Positions 44,362 through 48,940 of a stretch of 48,940 nt of DNA are shown in pieces; position 1 is the stretch's first letter; each line of letters starts with the position of its first letter. The DNA lies in NCBI GenBank assembly GCA_947167855.1, contig CAMVJR010000003.1:1-48940 (forward strand). The letters are read 5' to 3'. The DNA is from an uncultured Bacteroidales bacterium. GTDB lineage: Bacteria; Bacteroidota; Bacteroidia; Bacteroidales; UBA932. Under the pieces are notes generated by a model. It was not told where the DNA came from. It saw nothing but the letters and a program-made list of their open reading frames with translations, and ran no database searches. The translations under genes were made by a program, and so were the position numbers.

Positions 44362-46143
44362 CTACGGAACCAGAATCGTTTCTCCGTGCTCCTGGGCCAC
44401 GGTCTCTTTCCAAAGATCGGTGTAACCGGGCTGCTCCACCTTGGCGGGCTGGCCCTTGCTGTACTTGGAGGCCTTGAAGGCTCCGTTTTCGTCCTGGGGC
44501 ACCACGTTGCCGTCCATGAACTTTACCAGAAGCTCCACTTCCAGGTTCTGCCAGGCGGCGAACTGCTTGTTGGCGGTTTCGTTGGTGTATTCCGTGATGT
44601 ACTTGACAATCTTGGCAAACGGGGCGCTGGAAACCATCACGTCCCGGCGGGATTCCAGTTTCTTCTGCAGCCGGATGGCTACCTGGTTGTACATGACCAC
44701 GGCCATGCTGTCCACGGTGTGGGTGCGGTGCTCCATCTGGTCTCTCTCGAAGGCGTCAATGCGGGTACGCACATAGGGGGCCATCTGGTTGTACATCTTG
44801 TAGCAGGCGTTGGAGATGCGGTTGTTGATCCAGAAGGAGGCGGTGGGAGAATAGTGCAGACGGTCTCCGTTGCCTTCCCGGAAGCACTCCGGCACCTCGG
44901 TGACGCTGGTGTAGATGGGCGTGAGGTAAGAGGTGGCTGCATCATCCGTTCCAAACCAGAGGATGCCGCCCACTACGTCCGGAACGTAGTTGCGGGCCTG
45001 GCCCACCATCCAGAAACCGGTCTGCTGGGTGGCAATGGCGCGCTCGTTCGTATAAGTCTTTCCATCCACGGTGAACTCCATGGGACGCCAGCGGTACGGG
45101 AGGGCGTTGCCGCCGGCTCCGATGTCCTGGGTCATATCCATGGGGGTGCCTTCAAAGTGATCTCTCATGACGTCGGCCACTTCTTTGACACCGGCTTTCT
45201 TGCGGGGGAAGACAAACAGGGGCATATCGGCCTCCAGGTCTCTGCCCATCACGTAATCCAGGTAGGAGTAGGCGTCACGGGTGACGGCGTTGCCGTTTTC
45301 GTCGTAGAAAGAGAACCAGCCGTCCGTGAGGATGTTGTAGGCGCTCCAGGCGCGGGCGTCGCAGCCGCGGACCATGCCAAAATCAATGGGGCAGTAGGCT
45401 TTCTTGAAGCTGAATTCCTCGTCCGTGCCTTCGAAATAGCCCTTGCGGCGGGCGAAGGAAATCACATCCGGTGCATAGAGGCAGTTCTCGGGGTCGTTGA
45501 GGGGGAACTTGCCAATGCGGGCCTGGTTGGCGTGGGCGCAGATGGCTCCGTCCGGCACGCGCATGGCCACCCAGACAATGCCCTTCTGGGTGTTGACGCC
45601 GTTGCGGATGTTCATGCCCTTACCCACCAGCTCCATGATCCAGGCTTCGTTCTTGTCTGCGATGGAGAAGGTCTCGCCCTCGGAAGCATAGCCGTACTGG
45701 TTGGCCAGGTTCACGATGACGTCGATGGCTTCGCGGGCCGTTTTGGAGCGCTGCAGGGCCACGTAGATGAGGGAACCGTAGTCAATTCCGCCATTCTTGT
45801 CCTCCAGTTCCGGACGGCCGCCCCAGGTGGTCTCGGTGATGATAACCTGGAACTCGTTCATATTACCCACGGTCTGGTACGTATGGGGAACCTGCTCAAT
45901 CTCTGCCAGGGGCTTGAAGGTGTCCCAGTCATAAATCTGCAGGGTGCTTCCCGGCTTCCAGTCCCGGGCGGGTTTGTAATACAGCTCTCCGTAAATGGTG
46001 TGGGAGTCTGCTGCATAGGAAACCAGAACGGATCCGTCCTGGCTGGCACCCCGGCTGATGATGACATTGGTGCAGGGGCGGGCATCCAGCGCAAAGAGCA
46101 GGGCGGAGGTGGCCACGAGTACTTTCAAAAGCGAATTTCTCAT
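44362..46143 (-). CDS. C69-family dipeptidase
   Basis: A secreted N-terminal-nucleophile peptidase that cleaves dipeptides. The 593-aa protein starts with a signal or propeptide (MRNSLLKVLVATSALLFALDARP). The family signature CTNVIISRGASQDGSVLVSYAAD follows, where Cys24 becomes the catalytic N-terminal residue after processing. Other family pieces are ETTWGGRPELEDKNGGIDYGSLIYVALQRSKTAREAI, FSIADKNEAWIMELVGKG and WVAMRVPDGAICAHANQARI. The C-terminal region includes FWINNRISNACYKMYNQMAPY. Together with the S46 peptidase it suggests a peptide-degrading life style. It is divergent from the 46206 gene. Confidence 0.93.
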   Translation of the reverse strand: MRNSLLKVLVATSALLFALDARPCTNVIISRGASQDGSVLVSYAADSHTIYGELYYKPARDWKPGSTLQIYDWDTFKPLAEIEQVPHTYQTVGNMNEFQVIITETTWGGRPELEDKNGGIDYGSLIYVALQRSKTAREAIDVIVNLANQYGYASEGETFSIADKNEAWIMELVGKGMNIRNGVNTQKGIVWVAMRVPDGAICAHANQARIGKFPLNDPENCLYAPDVISFARRKGYFEGTDEEFSFKKAYCPIDFGMVRGCDARAWSAYNILTDGWFSFYDENGNAVTRDAYSYLDYVMGRDLEADMPLFVFPRKKAGVKEVADVMRDHFEGTPMDMTQDIGAGGNALPYRWRPMEFTVDGKTYTNERAIATQQTGFWMVGQARNYVPDVVGGILWFGTDDAATSYLTPIYTSVTEVPECFREGNGDRLHYSPTASFWINNRISNACYKMYNQMAPYVRTRIDAFERDQMEHRTHTVDSMAVVMYNQVAIRLQKKLESRRDVMVSSAPFAKIVKYITEYTNETANKQFAAWQNLEVELLVKFMDGNVVPQDENGAFKASKYSKGQPAKVEQPGYTDLWKETVAQEHGETILVP

Positions 46144-46148
46144 CGTAT

Positions 46149-46180
46149 TTTGGGCTTTTTCGATTTATTGCGTAATTTTG
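46149..46180 (+). promoter_or_regulatory. Promoter of the 46206-pheS genes
   Basis: TTTG, 20 nt, TAATTTTG is close to the Bacteroidota consensus, with the -7 box ending 25 nt before the ATG at 46206. Confidence 0.65.
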
Positions 46181-46205
46181 TCGGTTGACATCAGACTACA
46201 AAGGT

Positions 46206-46616
46206 ATGAAATTTTATCATTTATTAAGCGTAGTGGCCCTTTTTATCCTGTCGGTTTTCACGGCAAAAGCCCAGAACCAACAGCCGCAAACGCCTGAGCA
46301 GAAGGAAAAACAGCTCCTGGAGTATGTGGACAAAGAGGTGCAGCGCCTGAGTACCCTTCTGGATCTGGAGTACTGGCAGGAGTTCTATGTGGACTCCACC
46401 CTGACGCATGACCTCAAGGCCATGACCGAGGAAATGACCAAACTCCAGGCGGCCAAAGTGGAAAATGCAGATTTGTATCAGGACGTCCAGGACAAATGGA
46501 TGCAGCAGATTGATGACAATTACAAGCGCTTCTTCACCGACGAACAGTGGAAAAAGTACTGGAAGTCCGGAGCCGAACGCGCCTGGAAAACCCGCCAAAA
46601 AAGAAAAAAGAAATAA
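46206..46616 (+). CDS. Small exported helical protein of unknown function
   Basis: The track ORF starts at a TTG (46185). The ATG at 46206 opens a good signal peptide (MKFYHLLSVVALFILSVFTAKAQ) and gives 136 aa. The mature part is charged and helical (EQKEKQLLEYVDKEVQRLS, YWQEFYVDSTLTHDLKAM, WKKYWKSGAERAWKTRQKRKKK) with many Trp/Tyr residues. It may be Spy/CpxP-like in overall style, but I do not assign a family. It lies 3 nt before pheS, so it shares its transcript. Confidence 0.65.
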   Translation: MKFYHLLSVVALFILSVFTAKAQNQQPQTPEQKEKQLLEYVDKEVQRLSTLLDLEYWQEFYVDSTLTHDLKAMTEEMTKLQAAKVENADLYQDVQDKWMQQIDDNYKRFFTDEQWKKYWKSGAERAWKTRQKRKKK

Positions 46617-46619
46617 ACT

Positions 46620-47654
46620 ATGAAGGAAGCAATTGATCAGATTTTCAAGGAACTGGCTGATTTAAAGGCCGCCAGTGCCAAAGAAGTGGAGGAAGCCCGT
46701 ATCCGCTTCCTGGGAAAGAAGGGCGAGGTAACCGCCCTGATGGAGCAGTTCCGCACCGTGGCCCCCGAACTCAAGCGTGAGTACGGCCAGCGGCTCAATG
46801 AGCTCAAGAAGGCCGCCAACGCCCGCATTGAGGAACTCAAGTTCAAGGTAGAGGAAAGCGAAGTGGCTTCGGCTCCCAAAGAAGACCTCTCCATGCCCGG
46901 AGACTCCTTCCCGCTGGGTTCCCGCCATCCCGTTTCCATCGTGCGCCAGCAGATTGTGGACATCTTCCGCAAGTTTGGCTACGACGTGGCCGAAGGACCG
47001 GAGATTGAGGACGACTACCACGTGTTTGAGGCCCTCAACTTCCCGCCCAATCACCCGGCCCGCGAGATGCAGGACACTTTCTTCGTGAGCACCGGTCACC
47101 TGAACCCGCTGCTGCTCCGCACCCACACCTCTTCCGTGCAGGTGCGCACCATGGAGAAGCAGTCGCTGCCCATCCGCGTAGTCTGCCCCGGCCGTGTGTT
47201 CAGAAACGAAGCCATTTCGGCCCGTGCCCACTGCATCTTCCATCAGGTAGAAGGCCTCTATATTGATAAGGACGTCACCTTCGCAGACCTCAAGCAGGCC
47301 ATCCTGCTCTTCGCCCGCGAGATGTTCGGCCCGGAGACCGAGATCCGTATGCGTCCCTCCTACTTCCCCTTTACCGAACCTTCGGCCGAGGTGGACGTAA
47401 GCTGCAACATCTGCCACGGCAAGGGTTGCAACATCTGCAAGGGAACCGGCTGGCTGGAAATCATGGGCTGCGGCATGGTAGATCCCAACGTGCTCAAGGC
47501 CAGCGGCATCGATCCCAACGAATACAGCGGCTTCGCCTTCGGTATGGGTGTGGAGCGCATTGCCATGCTCAAGTGGCAGGTCAACGACCTCCGTCACTAC
47601 TTCGAGAACGACATGCGTTTCCTTCAGGAATTCGCCACCGCCACGGAAGTGTAA
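46620..47654 (+). CDS. pheS: Phenylalanine-tRNA ligase alpha subunit
   Basis: The catalytic subunit of the alpha2-beta2 PheRS. The 344-aa protein has an N-terminal coiled coil (about residues 1-85) and a class II core. Motif 1 is HPVSIVRQQIVDIFRKFGYD. The region from EIEDDYHVFEALNFPPNHPAREMQDTFF and motif 2 (PIRVVCPGRVFRNEAI) follow. A Cys-rich loop is present, CNICHGKGCNICKGTGWLEI, and motif 3 is GFAFGMGVERIAMLKW. No pheT follows in the window; CYTH and hppA genes come next. Confidence 0.97.
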   Translation: MKEAIDQIFKELADLKAASAKEVEEARIRFLGKKGEVTALMEQFRTVAPELKREYGQRLNELKKAANARIEELKFKVEESEVASAPKEDLSMPGDSFPLGSRHPVSIVRQQIVDIFRKFGYDVAEGPEIEDDYHVFEALNFPPNHPAREMQDTFFVSTGHLNPLLLRTHTSSVQVRTMEKQSLPIRVVCPGRVFRNEAISARAHCIFHQVEGLYIDKDVTFADLKQAILLFAREMFGPETEIRMRPSYFPFTEPSAEVDVSCNICHGKGCNICKGTGWLEIMGCGMVDPNVLKASGIDPNEYSGFAFGMGVERIAMLKWQVNDLRHYFENDMRFLQEFATATEV

Positions 47655-47657
47655 CCC

Positions 47658-48128
47658 ATGGCACAGGAAATAGAAAGAAAGTTTTTGGTCAAGGGCAGCT
47701 TTAAAGAGGCTGCCTTTGACGCTCTACGCATTACCCAGGGCTATCTGTCCACGGCTCCCGGCCGCAGCGTACGGGTGCGCCTGCGCGGAGAGCAGGGCTT
47801 CCTCACCATCAAGGGCCCCTCGCTGGACGGCGGGCTCAGCCGCTTTGAATGGGAAAAGGAGATTGGGGCCGATGACGTCCGTGAGCTCCTGCCGCTCTGC
47901 GAACCGGGCATCATCGACAAGACCCGCTGGCTGGTAAAGGTGGGAAAGCACACCTTCGAAGTGGACGAGTTCCACGGAGACAACGAAGGCCTCGTGGTGG
48001 CCGAAGTAGAGCTGGGCGCACCCGACGAGCCCTTTGAAAAGCCCGACTGGCTGGGAGAGGAGGTCACCGGGGACCGCCGGTACTACAATTCCGCCCTTTC
48101 CAAGAACCCGTACAAGATTTGGAAATAA
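47658..48128 (+). CDS. CYTH-domain triphosphate phosphohydrolase
   Basis: The 156-aa protein starts MAQEIERKFLVKGSF, containing the CYTH signature ExExK (EIERK). It continues with tunnel strands rich in Arg/Lys and Glu: RSVRVRLRGEQGFLTIKGPS, FEWEKEIG, KTRWLVKVGKHTFEVDEFHGDNEGLVVAEVEL. Short bacterial CYTH proteins of this kind are typically inorganic triphosphatases. It begins 3 nt after the pheS stop. Its neighbour hppA uses pyrophosphate, which may be coincidence. Confidence 0.9.
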   Translation: MAQEIERKFLVKGSFKEAAFDALRITQGYLSTAPGRSVRVRLRGEQGFLTIKGPSLDGGLSRFEWEKEIGADDVRELLPLCEPGIIDKTRWLVKVGKHTFEVDEFHGDNEGLVVAEVELGAPDEPFEKPDWLGEEVTGDRRYYNSALSKNPYKIWK

Positions 48129-48132
48129 TCCT

Positions 48133-48140
48133 TATCTTTG
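48133..48140 (+). promoter_or_regulatory. -7 element of hppA
   Basis: TATCTTTG lies 24 nt before the hppA ATG and just after the CYTH stop. A TTTG is present only 11 nt upstream, so the -33 is poor. Confidence 0.55.
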
Positions 48141-48164
48141 TTCTGAAATAACGCTAAAACTACT

Positions 48165-48940
48165 ATGAACTGGCTATTCTACCTTGTTCCGGCCGCCGCT
48201 GTGGTGGCCCTCCTTTTTGCCGGGATCTTCTTCCGGCAGATGTACAAGGAAAGTGAAGGAACCCCCACGATGAAGGAAATCGCGCAGTACGTGCGGGAGG
48301 GAGCCATGGCATACCTCAAGCAGCAGTACAAGGTGGTTCTGATTGTCTTCATTGTGCTGTCCGTTTTCTTTGCCATTCTGGCCTATGGCTTCGGGGTGCA
48401 GAACCCCTGGGTACCCTTTGCCTTCTTAACCGGCGGCTTCTTCTCCGGTCTGGCAGGCTTTGTGGGCATGAAAACGGCCACCTACGCCAGCGCACGTACG
48501 GCCAATGCTACCATGCGAAGCTTGAACGACGGCCTAAAGATTGCGTTCCGCAGCGGCGCCGTGATGGGCCTCACCGTGGTGGGTCTGGGCCTTCTGGATA
48601 TTTCCATCTGGTGGCTCGTCCTCAATGCTTTTGTGGAGGAAGTAACCCCCGCCCAAACCCTGGTTGTGATTACCACCACCATGCTCACCTTTGGCATGGG
48701 CGCCTCTACGCAGGCCCTCTTTGCCCGTGTGGGCGGCGGCATTTACACCAAGGCGGCCGATGTAGGAGCCGACATTGTGGGTAAGGTAGAGCAGGACATT
48801 CCCGAAGACGACCCTCGCAACCCCGCCACCATCGCCGACAATGTAGGCGACAACGTGGGAGACGTGGCCGGCATGGGGGCCGATTTGTACGAGAGCTACT
48901 GCGGCAGCATCCTTGCCACCATGGCGCTGGGTGCATCGGC
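48165..48940 (+). CDS. hppA: Membrane-bound proton/sodium-translocating pyrophosphatase, 5' part
   Basis: Not in the ORF track because it runs off the window. From the ATG at 48165 I read MNWLFYLVPAAAVVALLFAG and several TM helices. Conserved cytoplasmic motifs are GGGIYTKAADVGADIVGKVE, EDDPRNPATIADNVGDNVGD and VAGMGADLYESY, the pyrophosphate- and Mg-binding signature of HppA. About 258 residues are present of roughly 730. The enzyme couples hydrolysis of pyrophosphate to pumping H+ or Na+. The K+-dependence residue is beyond the window end. Confidence 0.95.
   Translation, partial: MNWLFYLVPAAAVVALLFAGIFFRQMYKESEGTPTMKEIAQYVREGAMAYLKQQYKVVLIVFIVLSVFFAILAYGFGVQNPWVPFAFLTGGFFSGLAGFVGMKTATYASARTANATMRSLNDGLKIAFRSGAVMGLTVVGLGLLDISIWWLVLNAFVEEVTPAQTLVVITTTMLTFGMGASTQALFARVGGGIYTKAADVGADIVGKVEQDIPEDDPRNPATIADNVGDNVGDVAGMGADLYESYCGSILATMALGAS

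Overview
The window looks like chromosomal DNA from an uncultured member of the Bacteroidales (Bacteroidota) with a fairly high GC content. The evidence is the Bacteroidota promoter element TAnnTTTG (best cases TTTG-N19-TATCTTTG) before many genes, the lack of Shine-Dalgarno sites, a TonB-dependent receptor with a carboxypeptidase-regulatory-like N-terminus, fimbrillin-like and FISUMP-type lipoproteins, an S46 dipeptidyl-peptidase and GH20/GH31 enzymes. Genus cannot be decided from the sequence alone. No tRNA, rRNA, CRISPR array or insertion sequence was seen. No gene-free gap exceeds about 230 bases.

Layout. 0-4.1 kb (minus strand): a seven-gene fragment of the S10 ribosomal-protein operon (rplC-rplD-rplW-rplB-rpsS-rplV-rpsC). 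It has its own promoter, lacks rpsJ upstream, and is closed by a terminator where rplP would normally follow. 4.2-13.3 kb (plus): a tightly packed surface locus of TonB-dependent receptor, DUF4876-like lipoprotein, DUF6850-like outer-membrane protein, fimbrillin/FISUMP hybrid lipoprotein and a DPP7-type S46 dipeptidyl-peptidase. 13.4-19.7 kb: a six-kilobase accessory island of secreted, lipidated and membrane proteins of unknown role. It is bounded by two facing copies of a promoter-plus-start-codon sequence and decorated with a family of related hairpins. 19.8-24.3 kb (minus): dacA-mutS2-yraN plus a remnant-like mannose-1-phosphate guanylyltransferase paralogue that lacks its catalytic signature. 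24.3-28.6 kb (plus): a GH31 and a GH20 glycosidase. 28.6-30.5 kb (minus): ECF sigma factor, probable anti-sigma factor and a DUF2807 adhesin-like protein.

30.5-31.3 kb: rsmA, divergent from aspS-metH-metF (31.4-37.5 kb), a translation/one-carbon operon whose metH has no ordinary start codon at the expected place. 37.5-42.0 kb (minus): MBOAT acyltransferase plus two SGNH-hydrolase-like proteins, all coupled by 4-nt overlaps, probably an envelope O-acetylation machine. 42.1-44.3 kb: an AT-richer patch with an unknown lipoprotein/membrane-protein pair and a ribbon-helix-helix/PIN toxin-antitoxin pair. 44.4-48.9 kb: a secreted C69 dipeptidase (minus), then a small exported protein, pheS, a CYTH phosphatase and the beginning of the membrane pyrophosphatase hppA, which runs off the window.

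The most interesting stretches are the receptor-to-dipeptidase locus (possibly peptide scavenging), the mirrored-promoter island, the truncated nucleotidyltransferase and the isolated ribosomal-protein block. Promoters here lie remarkably close to start codons (dacA and the 42.0-kb SGNH gene appear almost leaderless), whereas rplC has a leader of about 70 nt. Family names were assigned by reading the translations. No database search was run.
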